DNA of 64,000 bases from contig NZ_RCDC01000007.1 in NCBI RefSeq assembly GCF_003651185.1, positions 1 through 64,000 of the forward strand. Reading direction: 5' to 3'. Every line of letters begins with the position of its first letter. Positions within the stretch are counted from its first letter, which is position 1. This document shows positions 1 through 9,043 of this stretch, one piece after another. The translations under genes were made by a program, and so were the position numbers. The notes beneath the pieces are model-generated. The model did no database searches, was not told the DNA's origin, and worked only from the letters and a program-made list of their open reading frames with translations. The stretch comes from Stenotrophomonas rhizophila (GTDB taxonomy: Bacteria > Pseudomonadota > Gammaproteobacteria > Xanthomonadales > Xanthomonadaceae).

Positions 1-497
1 GTCGTATCGAGCGCGGCGTGATCAAGGTCGGCGAAGAAATCGAAATCGTCGGTATCCGTCCGGTCCAGAAGACCACCGTCACCGGCGTGGAAATGTTCCG
101 CAAGCTGCTCGACCAGGGTCAGGCAGGCGACAACGCCGGTCTGCTGCTGCGCGGCACCAAGCGTGACGACGTCGAGCGTGGCCAGGTCCTGGCCAAGCCG
201 GGTTCGATCAAGCCGCACACCACCTTCGACGCAGAAGTGTACGTGCTGTCCAAGGACGAAGGTGGCCGTCACACCCCGTTCTTCAAGGGCTACCGTCCGC
301 AGTTCTACTTCCGCACCACCGACATCACCGGCGCTTGCGAACTGCCGGAAGGTGTGGAAATGGTGATGCCGGGCGACAACGTGAAGATGGTTGTCACCCT
401 GATCAACCCGGTCGCCATGGATGAAGGCCTGCGCTTCGCGATTCGCGAAGGCGGCCGTACCGTCGGCGCCGGCGTGGTCTCCAAGATCATCGCGTAA
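1..497 (+). CDS. tuf: Elongation factor Tu, C-terminal part (5' end outside window)
   Basis: The frame enters from the left edge (first whole codon at position 3) and stops at TAA 495-497. The 164 visible residues are domains 2 and 3 of the roughly 396-residue factor, beginning [17 protein letters not shown] and ending [12 protein letters not shown]-Tu with GTP delivers aminoacyl-tRNA to the ribosomal A site; the GTPase domain lies outside the window. Its position just upstream of the S10 cluster matches the fusA-tuf end of a str operon. Codon choice is very restricted, as expected for a highly expressed gene. Confidence 0.97.
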   Translation, partial: RIERGVIKVGEEIEIVGIRPVQKTTVTGVEMFRKLLDQGQAGDNAGLLLRGTKRDDVERGQVLAKPGSIKPHTTFDAEVYVLSKDEGGRHTPFFKGYRPQFYFRTTDITGACELPEGVEMVMPGDNVKMVVTLINPVAMDEGLRFAIREGGRTVGAGVVSKIIA

Positions 498-513
498 TCT
501 GCTAGAATCTGCG

Positions 514-543
514 CCCCGATGTTGCCTGGGTAGGGCATCGGGG
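514..543 (+). other. Stem-loop downstream of tuf
   Basis: An 8-bp inverted repeat (CCCCGATG 514-521, CATCGGGG 536-543) with a 14-nt loop lies 17 bases after the tuf stop. No T run follows, so it is not a canonical intrinsic terminator. It could mark the 3' end of the tuf message by processing, or let some readthrough into the S10 cluster. Confidence 0.45.
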
Positions 544-636
544 TGTAACCAAACGGGAAAAGAGGCGCAGGATGCTCCTCGTGTTCCCCAGACCAGGAAG
601 GGTCGCGCCATTCAGGCTTTGTCAACAGTACCCCTG

Positions 637-666
637 TTGACTGCCAACTTGTATGCGCGCTATACT
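637..666 (+). promoter_or_regulatory. Sigma-70 promoter of the S10 operon
   Basis: A near-consensus -35 box TTGACT (637-642) is followed by an 18-base spacer and the -10 box TATACT (661-666). Transcription should start near 673, giving a leader of about 158 nt before rpsJ. This is the best promoter match seen in the window, and it suggests the ribosomal cluster is not simply an extension of the tuf transcript. Confidence 0.8.
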
Positions 667-675
667 TTTTGTCTG

Positions 676-811
676 GGCAGATCGGGAGACCGGTCTGCCT
701 CGATTTTTGAGGTCTACGGAAAGATCTTGTCGCCGCGCAGGAATGTGCGGCGTCTGCATTCAGGATATTCATGGGACAAGGCAACCCAGAGGCCTTGTCC
801 GTCGCTCTTTT
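676..811 (+). promoter_or_regulatory. Structured S10-operon leader, three stem-loops
   Basis: Three strong hairpins fill the leader. Hairpin 1 (676-699) has a 10-bp stem closed by a GAGA (GNRA) tetraloop and is followed by T5 at 704-708. Hairpin 2 (731-752) has a 9-bp stem with a GGAA tetraloop. Hairpin 3 has a 9-bp stem (774-782 with 792-800), then a T4 run at 808-811, just before the rpsJ ribosome site GAAGGA (815-820). In E. coli the S10 leader binds L4 and attenuates the operon. Here the positions of hairpins 1 and 3 before T runs suggest attenuation, but L4 binding is only inferred. Confidence 0.6.
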
Positions 812-830
812 AACGAAGGAACCCACCGTC

Positions 831-1142
831 ATGGCGGACCAAAAGATCCGGATTCGGCTGAAGGCGTTCGATCATCGTTTGATCGACCGTTCGGCCAGCG
901 AGATCGTAGAAACGGCAAAGCGGACCGGCGCGCAAGTGCGTGGCCCGATCCCCCTGCCGACCAAGATCGAGCGTTACACCATTCTCGTCTCGCCGCACGT
1001 CGATAAAGACGCGCGTGACCAGTACGAGACCCGCACGCATAAGCGCGTGCTCGATATCGTTGACCCGAACGACAAGACCGTGGACGCGCTGATGAAGCTC
1101 GAACTGGCTGCCGGCGTCGACGTTCAGATCAAGCTGACCTGA
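831..1142 (+). CDS. rpsJ: 30S ribosomal protein S10 (NusE)
   Basis: 103 residues, the usual length for S10, starting [20 protein letters not shown]10 sits in the head of the 30S subunit and also acts as NusE in transcription antitermination with NusB. The ATG at 831 is chosen over upstream in-frame starts because it gives the family N-terminus and follows GAAGGA by 10 bases. It is the first gene of the S10 cluster, and rplC begins 11 bases after its stop. Confidence 0.98.
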   Translation: MADQKIRIRLKAFDHRLIDRSASEIVETAKRTGAQVRGPIPLPTKIERYTILVSPHVDKDARDQYETRTHKRVLDIVDPNDKTVDALMKLELAAGVDVQIKLT

Positions 1143-1153
1143 GGACTACGACC

Positions 1154-1804
1154 ATGACGAAGAAATATTCGTTGGGCTTCGTGGGCCGCAAGGCTGGCAT
1201 GAGCCGCGTGTTCACCGAAGATGGCCAGGCCATCCCGGTAACCCTGATTGAAGCTACCCCGAACCGCATCGCGCAGATCAAGACCGTCGAAGCTGACGGC
1301 TACAGCGCCGTGCAGGTGACCGTCGGCGCGCGTCGCGCTGCCCTGGTCAACAAGCCGGAAGCCGGTCACTTCGCCAAGGCGAAGGTCGACGCGGGCCGTG
1401 GCCTGTGGGAATTCCGCGTTGAAGACGCGCAGCTCGGCGATTTCGCCGTTGGCGGCGAAGTCAAGGCGGACATCTTTGAAGTTGGCCAGAAGGTCGACGT
1501 CCAGGGTGTCACCAAGGGTAAGGGCTTCCAGGGCACCATCAAGCGCTACAACTTCCGTATGGGCGATGCAACCCACGGTAACTCGCTGTCGCATCGCGCG
1601 CCGGGTTCCTTGGGCCAGCGCCAGACCCCGGGTCGTGTTTTCCCGGGTAAGAAGATGTCCGGCCACATGGGTTCGGTGCAGCAGAGCACCCAGAACCTTG
1701 AAGTGGTGAAGGTCGATGTCGAACGTGGTCTGATCGCAATCCGTGGTGCCGTTCCGGGCGCAGCGGGTGGTGACGTGATCGTTCGTCCGGCTAGCAAGGC
1801 ATAA
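1154..1804 (+). CDS. rplC: 50S ribosomal protein L3
   Basis: 216 residues, slightly longer than the E. coli protein (209). It begins [20 protein letters not shown] and carries the loop [17 protein letters not shown] that reaches the peptidyl-transferase centre; the Gln in this loop is the residue methylated by PrmB in E. coli. L3 is an early 23S rRNA assembly protein. A GAGG sequence overlapping the rpsJ stop serves as ribosome site. The next start follows 12 bases downstream. Confidence 0.98.
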   Translation: MTKKYSLGFVGRKAGMSRVFTEDGQAIPVTLIEATPNRIAQIKTVEADGYSAVQVTVGARRAALVNKPEAGHFAKAKVDAGRGLWEFRVEDAQLGDFAVGGEVKADIFEVGQKVDVQGVTKGKGFQGTIKRYNFRMGDATHGNSLSHRAPGSLGQRQTPGRVFPGKKMSGHMGSVQQSTQNLEVVKVDVERGLIAIRGAVPGAAGGDVIVRPASKA

Positions 1805-1816
1805 GGAGAGATGACG

Positions 1817-2422
1817 ATGGAACTCGTTATCACGGGTAGCAACAACAAGGTCTCGGTCTCCGATGCCGTGTTCGGTCGCGATTTCAGCGAAGATCTGGTT
1901 CACCAGGTCGTCGTTGCTTACCGCAACGCCGGTCGCGCCGGCACCAAGGCACAGAAGACTCGCTCTGAAGTGGCTGGTACCACCAAGAAGTCGAAGAAGC
2001 AGAAGGGCGGCGGCGCGCGTCATGGCGCACTGACGGCTCCGATCTTCATCGGCGGCGGTGTCACCTTCGCGGCCAAGCCGCGCAGCTTCGAGCAGAAGGT
2101 CAACCGTAAGCAGTACCGTGCAGCCATGTGCGCGATCCTGTCCGAGCTGAACCGCCAGGGCCGTCTGACGATCGTGGAGTCCTTCGATGTCGAAGCGACC
2201 AACACCAAGTCGTTGATCGCCAAGCTGGCCGGCCTGGAAGTGGGCAAGCGTCCGCTGATCGTCACCGAAGATGCTTCCGAGCACCTGTACCTGTCGGCGC
2301 GCAACATTCCCTACGTGGAAGTGCGTGACGTGCAGGGCCTGGACCCGGTGTCGCTGGTCGGTGCCGACACGGTCGTCATCACCGCTGATGCGGTCAAGAA
2401 GGTCGAGGAGTGGCTGGCATGA
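1817..2422 (+). CDS. rplD: 50S ribosomal protein L4
   Basis: 201 residues, same length as E. coli L4, with the conserved [16 protein letters not shown] and QKTRSEV segments. An earlier ATG at 1811 lies only 2 bases from the AAGGAG site (1803-1808), whereas 1817 has 8-base spacing and the family N-terminus MELVITG. L4 lines the exit tunnel with a basic loop ([14 protein letters not shown] region). In enterobacteria it is also the repressor of this operon, acting through the leader and RNase E. Its stop overlaps the rplW start by 4 bases. Confidence 0.97.
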   Translation: MELVITGSNNKVSVSDAVFGRDFSEDLVHQVVVAYRNAGRAGTKAQKTRSEVAGTTKKSKKQKGGGARHGALTAPIFIGGGVTFAAKPRSFEQKVNRKQYRAAMCAILSELNRQGRLTIVESFDVEATNTKSLIAKLAGLEVGKRPLIVTEDASEHLYLSARNIPYVEVRDVQGLDPVSLVGADTVVITADAVKKVEEWLA

Positions 2423-2718
2423 GCAGCAACGAAAAAGTCTTCAGCGTGCTGCGCGCTCCGCGAGTCTCCGAAAAGACCGCGCGCCTGCAGGAACATTCCA
2501 ACCAGTATGTCTTCGAAGTTTCGAACGAAGCCACCAAGGCCGATGTAAAGGCCGCGGTTGAGCAGCTGTTCGACGTCAAGGTCGAGTCGGTCAACGTGCT
2601 GAACGTGAAGGGCAAGAACAAGTCCTTCCGTAACCGCACCGGCCGCCGCGGCGATTGGCGCAAGGCGTACGTGCGTCTCGCCGATGGCCAGTCCATCGAT
2701 GTAACGGCCAAGGCCTGA
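2419..2718 (+). CDS. rplW: 50S ribosomal protein L23
   Basis: 99 residues beginning [21 protein letters not shown]23 sits at the tunnel exit and docks trigger factor and SRP. The ATG at 2419 overlaps the rplD stop (ATGA) and follows GAGGAG (2405-2410). A GTG at 2410 would add three unconserved residues and is less likely. Translational coupling with rplD is expected. Confidence 0.97.
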   Translation: MSSNEKVFSVLRAPRVSEKTARLQEHSNQYVFEVSNEATKADVKAAVEQLFDVKVESVNVLNVKGKNKSFRNRTGRRGDWRKAYVRLADGQSIDVTAKA

Positions 2719-2728
2719 GGTCCATCCC

Positions 2729-3556
2729 ATGCCATTGATGAAATTCAAACCCACTTCTCCCGGCCGTCGTTCGGCCGTGCGCGTGGTCACGCCCGATCTG
2801 CACAAGGGCGCGCCGCATGCAGCGCTGCTGGAGCCGCAGAGCAAGTCCGGTGGTCGTAACCACCACGGCCGCATCACCACCCGTCACGTGGGCGGTGGTC
2901 ACAAGCAGCACTACCGAGTCATCGACTTCAAGCGCAACAAGGAAGGCATTCCGGCGCGCGTGGAACGCATCGAATACGATCCGAACCGCACCGCCCATAT
3001 CGCCCTGCTGTGCTACGTCGACGGCGAACGCCGCTACATCATCGCACCGAAGGGCCTGAAGGCCGGTGACCAGGTGATCGCGGGTTCGGATGCGCCGATC
3101 AAGACCGGTAACACGCTGCCGCTGCGCAACATCCCGGTCGGTACCACTGTCCACGGCATCGAACTGAAGCCGGGCAAGGGTGCTCAGATCGCGCGTGCCG
3201 CCGGCGCTGCCGTGCAGCTCGTCGCTCGTGAAGGTATCTACGCCACCCTGCGCCTGCGCTCGGGTGAAATGCGTAAGGTGCCGGTCGAGTGCCGCGCCAC
3301 CATCGGTGAAGTCGGTAACGACGAACACAACCTGGAAAAGCTGGGCAAGGCTGGCGCCAAGCGCTGGCGTGGTGTCCGCCCGACCGTTCGTGGTGCTGCC
3401 ATGAACCCGGTTGACCATCCGCACGGCGGTGGTGAGGCGAAGGCCGGCCAGGGCAACCCGCATCCGGTCACCCCGTGGGGTGTCCCGACCAAGGGTTACA
3501 AGACGCGCCATAACAAGCGCACCCAGCAATTCATCGTCCGCGATCGTAGGGGCTAA
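2729..3556 (+). CDS. rplB: 50S ribosomal protein L2
   Basis: 275 residues, full length. The highly conserved C-terminal segment [17 protein letters not shown] contains the histidine implicated in peptidyl-transferase activity and subunit association. The N-terminus [15 protein letters not shown] is typical. GAGG lies 8 bases before the ATG. A second ATG at 2738 is less well placed. Followed after 6 bases by rpsS. Confidence 0.98.
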   Translation: MPLMKFKPTSPGRRSAVRVVTPDLHKGAPHAALLEPQSKSGGRNHHGRITTRHVGGGHKQHYRVIDFKRNKEGIPARVERIEYDPNRTAHIALLCYVDGERRYIIAPKGLKAGDQVIAGSDAPIKTGNTLPLRNIPVGTTVHGIELKPGKGAQIARAAGAAVQLVAREGIYATLRLRSGEMRKVPVECRATIGEVGNDEHNLEKLGKAGAKRWRGVRPTVRGAAMNPVDHPHGGGEAKAGQGNPHPVTPWGVPTKGYKTRHNKRTQQFIVRDRRG

Positions 3557-3562
3557 TCGACC

Positions 3563-3832
3563 ATGGCACGTTCACTCAAGAAGGGCCCGTTTGTCGATCA
3601 CCACCTCATCAAGAAGGTGGAAGCCGCTGCGGGTAGCAAGAAGCCGATCAAGACCTGGTCGCGCCGTTCGATGATCCTGCCGGAAATGGTAGGCGTCACC
3701 ATCGCCGTTCATAACGGTAAGAACCACGTTCCGGTGCTCGTCAACGAGAACATGGTCGGCCACAAGCTCGGCGAATTTGCCATCACCCGGACCTTCAAGG
3801 GTCACGGTGGTGACAAGAAGTCGGGCAAGTAA
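3563..3832 (+). CDS. rpsS: 30S ribosomal protein S19
   Basis: 89 residues starting [20 protein letters not shown], with the conserved IKTWSRRS and [16 protein letters not shown] segments. S19 binds in the 30S head near the A-site finger and intersubunit bridge B1a. Short spacings on both sides (6 bases before, 12 after) place it within one transcript with rplB and rplV. Confidence 0.98.
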   Translation: MARSLKKGPFVDHHLIKKVEAAAGSKKPIKTWSRRSMILPEMVGVTIAVHNGKNHVPVLVNENMVGHKLGEFAITRTFKGHGGDKKSGK

Positions 3833-3844
3833 GGAGAGATGACA

Positions 3845-4180
3845 ATGGAAGCGAAAGCAATCCTGCGCTCCGCGCGCATCTCTGCGCAGAAAGCCCGCCT
3901 GGTCGCTGACCAGGTGCGCGGCCTGCCGGCCGAGCGTGCGGTCAACCTGCTGAAGTTCTCGGACAAGAAGGCTGCCCACCTGATCAAGAAGGTGGTGGAG
4001 TCGGCTATTGCAAACGCCGAGAACAACCAGGGCGCCGACGTCGACGAGCTGAAGGTACAGACCATCATGGTAGATGAAGGTCCGACCCTGAAGCGTTTCA
4101 TGGCGCGGGCGAAAGGCCGCGGCACCCGCATCCTCAAGCGCACCAGCCACATCACTGTGGTTGTGGGCGCCGGCAAGTAA
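3845..4180 (+). CDS. rplV: 50S ribosomal protein L22
   Basis: 111 residues. The extended beta-hairpin that lines the exit tunnel is visible toward the C-terminus ([20 protein letters not shown]), the site of macrolide-resistance mutations in other bacteria. AAGGAG (3831-3836) is 8 bases from the ATG at 3845 but only 2 from the ATG at 3839, the same arrangement as at rplD, so 3845 ([12 protein letters not shown]) is preferred. Confidence 0.97.
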   Translation: MEAKAILRSARISAQKARLVADQVRGLPAERAVNLLKFSDKKAAHLIKKVVESAIANAENNQGADVDELKVQTIMVDEGPTLKRFMARAKGRGTRILKRTSHITVVVGAGK

Positions 4181-4197
4181 GCGGAAAGGAAAACACC

Positions 4198-4932
4198 ATG
4201 GGTCATAAAGTTCATCCGATTGGTATCCGCCTCGGCATTTCCAAGGACTGGAACTCCAAGTGGTACGCCAACAAGGCCGAGTTCGCTGGTTATCTGGCAG
4301 CCGACCTGAAGGTGCGGGAAATGCTGCGCAAGAAGCTTGCGCAGGCCGGCATCAGCAAGATCCTGATCGAGCGTCCGGCAAAGACCGCTCGCGTGACGAT
4401 CCACACCGCCCGTCCGGGCGTGGTGATCGGCAAGCGCGGTGAGGACATCGAGAAGCTGCGCAAGGAAGTGAGCGAAATGATGGGCGTCCCGGCGCACATC
4501 AACGTCACCGAAGTGCGTAAACCCGAGCTGGACGCACAGCTGGTTGCCGAGTCGATCGCGCAGCAGCTTGAGCGTCGCATCATGTTCCGCCGCGCGATGA
4601 AGCGTTCGGTCGGCAACGCGATGCGCCTCGGTGCCCTGGGCATCAAGGTCAACGTCGGTGGCCGCTTGAACGGCGCAGAAATCGCCCGTTCGGAGTGGTA
4701 CCGCGAAGGCCGCGTGCCGCTGCATACGCTGCGTGCCGACATCGACTATGGCTTCGCTGAAGCCAAGACGACCTACGGCATCATCGGCATCAAGGTCTGG
4801 ATCTACAAGGGCGAAGTCTTCGATTTCTCCCAGGTTGGCCAGGAAAAGCAGGACGACTCCCCGCGCAACGATCGTAACGATCGCGGCGACCGCGGTGACC
4901 GTCCGTCGCGCCCGGCTCGTGAAGCGAGGTAA
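4198..4932 (+). CDS. rpsC: 30S ribosomal protein S3
   Basis: 244 residues. The type-II KH domain carries the GXXG-type loop in [17 protein letters not shown], and the C-terminal domain is conserved to about residue 210. Together with S4 and S5 it forms the mRNA entry helicase region. The last 30 residues are a low-complexity Asp/Arg/Asn tail ([16 protein letters not shown]), longer than in E. coli S3 (233 residues). GGAAAGG precedes the ATG. Confidence 0.98.
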   Translation: MGHKVHPIGIRLGISKDWNSKWYANKAEFAGYLAADLKVREMLRKKLAQAGISKILIERPAKTARVTIHTARPGVVIGKRGEDIEKLRKEVSEMMGVPAHINVTEVRKPELDAQLVAESIAQQLERRIMFRRAMKRSVGNAMRLGALGIKVNVGGRLNGAEIARSEWYREGRVPLHTLRADIDYGFAEAKTTYGIIGIKVWIYKGEVFDFSQVGQEKQDDSPRNDRNDRGDRGDRPSRPAREAR

Positions 4933-4937
4933 CGACA

Positions 4938-5351
4938 ATGTTGCAACCCAAGCGAACCAAATACCGCAAGGTACACAAGGGCCGTAACGATGGTCTGAGC
5001 TGGAGCGGCAACGCTGTCAGCTTCGGCGAATACGGCCTGAAGGCAACCGCTCATGGTCAGCTGACCGCGCGTCAGATCGAAGCGGCTCGCCGCTCGATCA
5101 GCCGCTACGTCAAGCGCGGCGGCAAGATGTGGATCCGAGTGTTCCCCGACAAGCCGATCACCAAGAAGCCCATCGAAGTCCGAATGGGTTCTGGTAAGGG
5201 CAACGTGGAGTACTGGGTAGCCCAGATCCAGCCCGGCCGCATGATCTATGAAATCGAAGGCGTCGCAGAAGACGTGGCACGTGAGGCGTTCCGCCTGGCT
5301 GCCGCCAAGCTCTCCGTGACCACCACTTTCGTGACCCGGACGGTGCTCTGA
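4938..5351 (+). CDS. rplP: 50S ribosomal protein L16
   Basis: 137 residues beginning [19 protein letters not shown], with the conserved [20 protein letters not shown] region. L16 organises the A site and the elbow of tRNA. The arginine hydroxylated by YcfD in E. coli falls in the conserved MGSGKG-flanking region. The stop overlaps the rpmC start by one base (TGATG), so coupling is likely. Confidence 0.98.
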   Translation: MLQPKRTKYRKVHKGRNDGLSWSGNAVSFGEYGLKATAHGQLTARQIEAARRSISRYVKRGGKMWIRVFPDKPITKKPIEVRMGSGKGNVEYWVAQIQPGRMIYEIEGVAEDVAREAFRLAAAKLSVTTTFVTRTVL

Positions 5352-5536
5352 TGGATATCAAACAACTTCGCGAAAAGTCGGCTGACGACCTGAAGAGCCA
5401 CCTGATCGACCTGCGTAAGGAGCAGTTCTCGCTCCGTATGCAGCAGGTCACTGGCCAGCTGCCGAAGACCCACGAAACCCGCCGGGTTCGCCGCGAGATC
5501 GCTCGCGTCAAGACCCTGCTCGGCAGCACCAAGTAA
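5351..5536 (+). CDS. rpmC: 50S ribosomal protein L29
   Basis: 61 residues, the usual size, starting [20 protein letters not shown]; a two-helix protein at the tunnel exit next to L23. Its ATG shares an A with the rplP stop codon. It ends 11 bases before the chosen rpsQ start, and the ribosome site of rpsQ (TAAGGA) includes this gene's stop codon. Confidence 0.97.
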   Translation: MDIKQLREKSADDLKSHLIDLRKEQFSLRMQQVTGQLPKTHETRRVRREIARVKTLLGSTK

Positions 5537-5547
5537 GGATGGCCGCG

Positions 5548-5817
5548 ATGAGCGATAACAACGACAGCAAGACGCTGCGCACGGTCGAAGGCCGTGTCGT
5601 CAGCAACAAGATGGACAAGACGGTCACCGTGTTGGTGGAGCGCCTGGTCAAGCACGCCCTGTACGGCAAGTACATCAAGCGTTCGACCAAGCTGCACGCA
5701 CACGACGCCGACAACACCTGCAACGAAGGTGATGTCGTTCGTGTGACCGAGATTGCTCCGATGTCCAAGACCAAGAACTGGCGCGTGGTGGAAGTCATCA
5801 CGCGTGCGGTTCAATAA
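5548..5817 (+). CDS. rpsQ: 30S ribosomal protein S17
   Basis: 89 residues with the OB-fold signature [18 protein letters not shown] and the [15 protein letters not shown] segment. It is a primary 16S rRNA binder in the 30S body. The ATG at 5548 lies 8 bases after TAAGGA. The earlier in-frame ATG at 5539 directly abuts that site and is rejected. Confidence 0.96.
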   Translation: MSDNNDSKTLRTVEGRVVSNKMDKTVTVLVERLVKHALYGKYIKRSTKLHAHDADNTCNEGDVVRVTEIAPMSKTKNWRVVEVITRAVQ

Positions 5818-5830
5818 GGAGATCTGACTC

Positions 5831-6199
5831 ATGATCCAGATGCAGAGCTACCTCGAAGTCGCGGACAATTCCGGTGCCAAGGAAGTGATGTGCATCAAGG
5901 TGCTCGGCGGCTCCAAGCGCCGCTACGCGCACATTGGCGACATCATCAAGGTCACCGTGAAGGATGCAATCCCGCGCGGCAAGGTCAAGAAGGGTGAAGT
6001 GTTCGACGCCGTCGTGGTGCGTACCCGCAAGGGTGTGCGTCGCGCCGATGGTTCGCTGATCCGTTTCGATGCCAACGCCGCGGTCCTGCTCAACAACAAG
6101 CAAGAGCCGATCGGTACCCGCATCTTCGGACCGGTGACGCGTGAACTTCGTTCCGAGAAGTTCATGAAGATCGTCTCGCTCGCTCCCGAAGTGCTGTGA
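5831..6199 (+). CDS. rplN: 50S ribosomal protein L14
   Basis: 122 residues, typical length, beginning [19 protein letters not shown] and ending [11 protein letters not shown]14 sits at the subunit interface, contacting 16S helix 14 and the silencing factor RsfS. AAGGAG (5816-5821) provides the ribosome site. In gammaproteobacteria it opens the spc cluster; here only 13 bases separate it from rpsQ, with no terminator between. Confidence 0.98.
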   Translation: MIQMQSYLEVADNSGAKEVMCIKVLGGSKRRYAHIGDIIKVTVKDAIPRGKVKKGEVFDAVVVRTRKGVRRADGSLIRFDANAAVLLNNKQEPIGTRIFGPVTRELRSEKFMKIVSLAPEVL

Positions 6200-6215
6200 G
6201 CGACAGGAGATAATC

Positions 6216-6533
6216 ATGGCTAACCGTATCAAGAAGGGCGACCAGGTTGTCGTCAACACCGGCAAGGACAAGGGCAAGCAGGGCGAAGTCGTCCGCGTCG
6301 ACGGCGATCGTGTGATCGTCGCCAACGTGAACATCGTCAAGCGCCACACCAAGCCGAACCCGCAGGCAGGCGTTGCCGGCGGCGTGGTCGAGCGTGAAGC
6401 GTCGATCCATATCTCCAACGTGAATGTGCTGAACCCAGCTTCGGGCAAGGGCGAGCGCGTTGGCTTCAAGGTGCTGGAGGATGGACGCAAACTGCGTGTG
6501 TTCCGCTCCAGCGGTGAGGCGCTCGACGCCTGA
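6216..6533 (+). CDS. rplX: 50S ribosomal protein L24
   Basis: 105 residues with the KOW motif at the N-terminus ([21 protein letters not shown]). L24 initiates 50S assembly at the tunnel exit side. ACAGGAG sits 8 bases before the ATG. Followed by rplE after 11 bases. Confidence 0.98.
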   Translation: MANRIKKGDQVVVNTGKDKGKQGEVVRVDGDRVIVANVNIVKRHTKPNPQAGVAGGVVEREASIHISNVNVLNPASGKGERVGFKVLEDGRKLRVFRSSGEALDA

Positions 6534-6544
6534 GGAATGAGCAG

Positions 6545-7087
6545 ATGAATTCCCGTCTCGAAAAGTTTTACAAGGAAGAAGTGGTGCCGGCGCTGATGAA
6601 GCAGTTCGGCTACACCAATCCGATGCAGGTTCCGAAGCTGGTCAAGGTCACCCTGAACATGGGTGTCGGCGAAGCAGCCACGAACAAGAAGATCCTGGAA
6701 AATGCCGTCGCCGACATGGCCAAGGTCTCCGGTCAGAAGCCGATCGTGACCAAGTCCCGCGTCTCGGTGGCATCGTTCAAGATCCGCGATGGTTGGCCGA
6801 TCGGCTGCAAGACCACGCTGCGTCGTGAAAAGATGTACGAGTTCATGGACCGTCTGATCAACATCTCGTTGCCGCGCGTGCGCGACTTCCGTGGTGTCTC
6901 GGGTCGTTCCTTCGACGGTCGTGGCAACTTCAACATGGGTGTGAAGGAACAGATCATCTTCCCGGAAATCGACTTCGACGCTGTCGACGCGATTCGCGGC
7001 ATGGATATCGCCATCACCACCACCGCCAAGACCGATGCGGAAGCGAAGGCGCTGCTCGCAGCGTTCAAGTTCCCGTTCCGTAACTGA
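6545..7087 (+). CDS. rplE: 50S ribosomal protein L5
   Basis: 180 residues. Conserved stretches include [25 protein letters not shown] and [17 protein letters not shown]5 is part of the 5S rRNP in the central protuberance together with L18 and L25. The ATG at 6545 follows TGAGGAATGAGCAG after the rplX stop. Confidence 0.98.
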   Translation: MNSRLEKFYKEEVVPALMKQFGYTNPMQVPKLVKVTLNMGVGEAATNKKILENAVADMAKVSGQKPIVTKSRVSVASFKIRDGWPIGCKTTLRREKMYEFMDRLINISLPRVRDFRGVSGRSFDGRGNFNMGVKEQIIFPEIDFDAVDAIRGMDIAITTTAKTDAEAKALLAAFKFPFRN

Positions 7088-7105
7088 TACGTCGAGGAAT
7101 CCGAA

Positions 7106-7411
7106 ATGGCAAAGACCTCCATGGTCAACCGCGACCTCAAGCGTGCGAAGCTGGCCGTCAAGTACGCCGGCAAGCGTGAAGAGCTGAAGAAGATCATCTC
7201 CAGCGCGACCGCGTCGTACGACGAAAAGGCCGAGGCCGTCATCAAGCTGCAGAAGCTGCCGCGCGATTCGTCGCCGAGCCGTCACCGCAACCGTTGCGAG
7301 CTCTCGGGCCGCCCGCGTGGCGTGTACAGCAAGTTCGGCCTGGGCCGTAACAAGCTGCGCGAAGCCACCATGCGTGGTGACGTGCCGGGCCTGCGCAAGG
7401 CCAGCTGGTAA
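7106..7411 (+). CDS. rpsN: 30S ribosomal protein S14, zinc-free type
   Basis: 101 residues. It is the long form lacking the two CXXC pairs of the zinc-binding S14; only one cysteine is present ([12 protein letters not shown]). S14 packs in the 30S head and is assembled late. This gene ends the first part of the spc cluster. Instead of the usual few bases, 241 bases with an intrinsic terminator follow before rpsH. Confidence 0.97.
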   Translation: MAKTSMVNRDLKRAKLAVKYAGKREELKKIISSATASYDEKAEAVIKLQKLPRDSSPSRHRNRCELSGRPRGVYSKFGLGRNKLREATMRGDVPGLRKASW

Positions 7412-7463
7412 GGGATTAGTCCCTTCAACTGCCCGGTGCCTTCATGGCGCAGGGCAGGGGAGA

Positions 7464-7483
7464 GGGGCCGGTTTTCCGGCTCT
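7464..7483 (+). other. Hairpin in the rpsN-rpsH spacer
   Basis: An 8-pair stem (7464-7471 with 7476-7483, two G-U pairs in RNA) with a TTTT loop precedes the terminator at 7498-7525. With the small GGGA/TCCC hairpin right after the rpsN stop, it makes this a heavily structured spacer. An antiterminator role is possible but not shown. Confidence 0.4.
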
Positions 7484-7497
7484 GATCCCGGATTAAG

Positions 7498-7525
7498 GGA
7501 GCCCGACGCAAGTCGGGCTCTTTTT
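7498..7525 (+). terminator. Intrinsic terminator inside the spc cluster
   Basis: A 9-bp G+C-rich stem (GAGCCCGAC 7499-7507, GTCGGGCTC 7512-7520) is closed by a GCAA tetraloop and followed by TTTTT (7521-7525). All parts of a strong Rho-independent terminator are present, between rpsN and rpsH. A -10-like TATACT follows at 7530-7535, but without a recognisable -35 at normal spacing. Confidence 0.85.
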
Positions 7526-7652
7526 GCCGTATACTCCCGCGTCTTGCTCGCCCGCAAGGCGTGAGCAGTGTGTGAAGACGGGCCCTGGCCCATTCCAGGT
7601 AGACACAAGATTTTCGCGAAAGCGGATATCGGTGCACTCAAAGGTATCGACT

Positions 7653-8051
7653 ATGAGCATGACTGATCCCATCGCCGACCTGCTGGTACGCATCAAGAAT
7701 GCGGCCGCGGTTGGCAAGCAGACGGTGAAAGCACCGTCCTCCAAGATCAAGGTGGCAATCGCAGAGGTGTTGAAGGCCGAAGGCTATATCACCGATCTGC
7801 GCGTGACCAAGATCGAGAACAACAAGGCCGAGCTTGAAATCGTCCTGAAGTATTTCGAGGGCAAGCCGGTCATCGAGACCCTGAAGCGCTTCTCGCGTTC
7901 GGGTCTGCGCCAGTACCGTGGCAAGTCCGAGCTGCCGAAGGTCCTCAACGGCCTGGGTATCTCCATCATCTCCACCTCCAAGGGCATCATGACTGATGCG
8001 CAGGCGCGCCAGTTGGGCGTCGGCGGCGAAGTCCTGTGCTTCGTGGCCTAA
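7653..8051 (+). CDS. rpsH: 30S ribosomal protein S8
   Basis: 132 residues beginning [18 protein letters not shown]8 is a primary binder of 16S helix 21 and, in E. coli, the translational repressor of the spc operon, binding its mRNA at the L5 (rplE) start. The ATG at 7653 is 8 bases after AAAGG; a second ATG at 7659 is too far away. It is the first gene after the internal terminator, so it may start a separate expression unit. Confidence 0.97.
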   Translation: MSMTDPIADLLVRIKNAAAVGKQTVKAPSSKIKVAIAEVLKAEGYITDLRVTKIENNKAELEIVLKYFEGKPVIETLKRFSRSGLRQYRGKSELPKVLNGLGISIISTSKGIMTDAQARQLGVGGEVLCFVA

Positions 8052-8069
8052 GGCGAGAAGGAACCAACT

Positions 8070-8597
8070 ATGTCCCGCGTAGCCAAGAAGCCAGTCAACC
8101 TGCCCAAGGGCGTTGAACTGAACATCCAGCCGGAATCCGTCAGCGTGAAGGGCCCGAAGGGCACCCTGTCGCTTGCCAAGGTTGCTGGCGTTGAAATCAC
8201 TGTCGACAACGGCGTTGCCACCCTGGCCGCCAACGATGCCTCGCTGGTTGCCCTCACCGGCACCGTGCGCGCCATCCTGGCCAACATGGTCAAGGGCGTC
8301 ACCGACGGCTTCGAGCGCAAGCTTGAGCTGGTCGGCGTCGGCTACCGTGCTGCCATGCAGGGCAAGGATCTGAACCTGTCGCTCGGGTTCTCGCATCCGG
8401 TCCTGTTCGTGGCGCCGGAAGGCATCACCATCTCGACCCCGACCCAGACCGAAGTGCTGGTCCAGGGCACCGACAAGCAGCGCGTTGGCGAAGTTGCCGC
8501 CAAGATCCGTGGCTTCCGTCCGCCGGAGCCCTACAAGGGCAAGGGTGTGAAGTACGCCGGCGAAGTCATCATTCGTAAGGAAGCCAAGAAGGCCTAA
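8070..8597 (+). CDS. rplF: 50S ribosomal protein L6
   Basis: 175 residues, with the duplicated L6 fold and the conserved C-terminal segment [19 protein letters not shown]6 lies near the GTPase-associated centre and sarcin-ricin loop. Changes in L6 affect gentamicin sensitivity in E. coli. GAGAAGGA precedes the ATG. Next gene after 32 bases. Confidence 0.98.
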   Translation: MSRVAKKPVNLPKGVELNIQPESVSVKGPKGTLSLAKVAGVEITVDNGVATLAANDASLVALTGTVRAILANMVKGVTDGFERKLELVGVGYRAAMQGKDLNLSLGFSHPVLFVAPEGITISTPTQTEVLVQGTDKQRVGEVAAKIRGFRPPEPYKGKGVKYAGEVIIRKEAKKA

Positions 8598-8629
8598 TTC
8601 AGGTCCTCAGCTTTCCAAGGAAAAAGATC

Positions 8630-8983
8630 ATGAACAAGAACATCGCTCGTCTGCGTCGTGCCAAGTCGACCCGTGCACACATCCGTGTGCTCGGCGTGCC
8701 GCGCCTGTCGGTGCTGCGCACCGGCCAGCACCTGTACGCCCAGGTCTTCACCGCCGATGGCTCCAAGGTGCTGGCGTCGGCCAACACCACCCAGGCCGAC
8801 GTCAAGGAAGGCCTGAAGAACGGCAAGAACAGCGACGCCGCCACCAAGGTCGGCAAGCTGGTCGCCGAGCGCGCCAAGGCTGCGGGCATCGAGAAGGTCG
8901 CTTTCGACCGCTCGGGCTACCGCTACCACGGTCGCATCAAGGCACTGGCTGATGCAGCCCGCGAAGGCGGCCTGCAGTTCTAA
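8630..8983 (+). CDS. rplR: 50S ribosomal protein L18
   Basis: 117 residues, starting [18 protein letters not shown] and ending in the family C-terminal segment [16 protein letters not shown]. It binds 5S rRNA and helps mount it on 23S rRNA. AAGGA lies upstream. The gene is followed by an unusually long 158-base spacer with a 10-bp hairpin before rpsE. Confidence 0.98.
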   Translation: MNKNIARLRRAKSTRAHIRVLGVPRLSVLRTGQHLYAQVFTADGSKVLASANTTQADVKEGLKNGKNSDAATKVGKLVAERAKAAGIEKVAFDRSGYRYHGRIKALADAAREGGLQF

Positions 8984-8990
8984 GGGATAA

Positions 8991-9043
8991 GGAAGCGGGG
9001 CTGGTCCCCGCTTCCGCCTGCCTGCCGGCGCGGGTTGCGCCGG
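8991..9043 (+). other. Two hairpins between rplR and rpsE
   Basis: Hairpin 1 is a perfect 10-bp stem (GGAAGCGGGG 8991-9000, CCCCGCTTCC 9006-9015) with a CTGGT loop. Hairpin 2 is a 7-bp stem (9025-9031 with 9037-9043). Neither is followed by a T run, so simple termination is unlikely. They may set message stability or separate rpsE expression from the genes upstream. Confidence 0.55.

Noticed and set aside
514..543. tuf hairpin as an intrinsic terminator
   Set aside because: No T run follows; kept only as a stem-loop.
7530..7535. TATACT after the spc internal terminator as a firm promoter
   Set aside because: No -35 hexamer at 16-18 bases; mentioned but not called.
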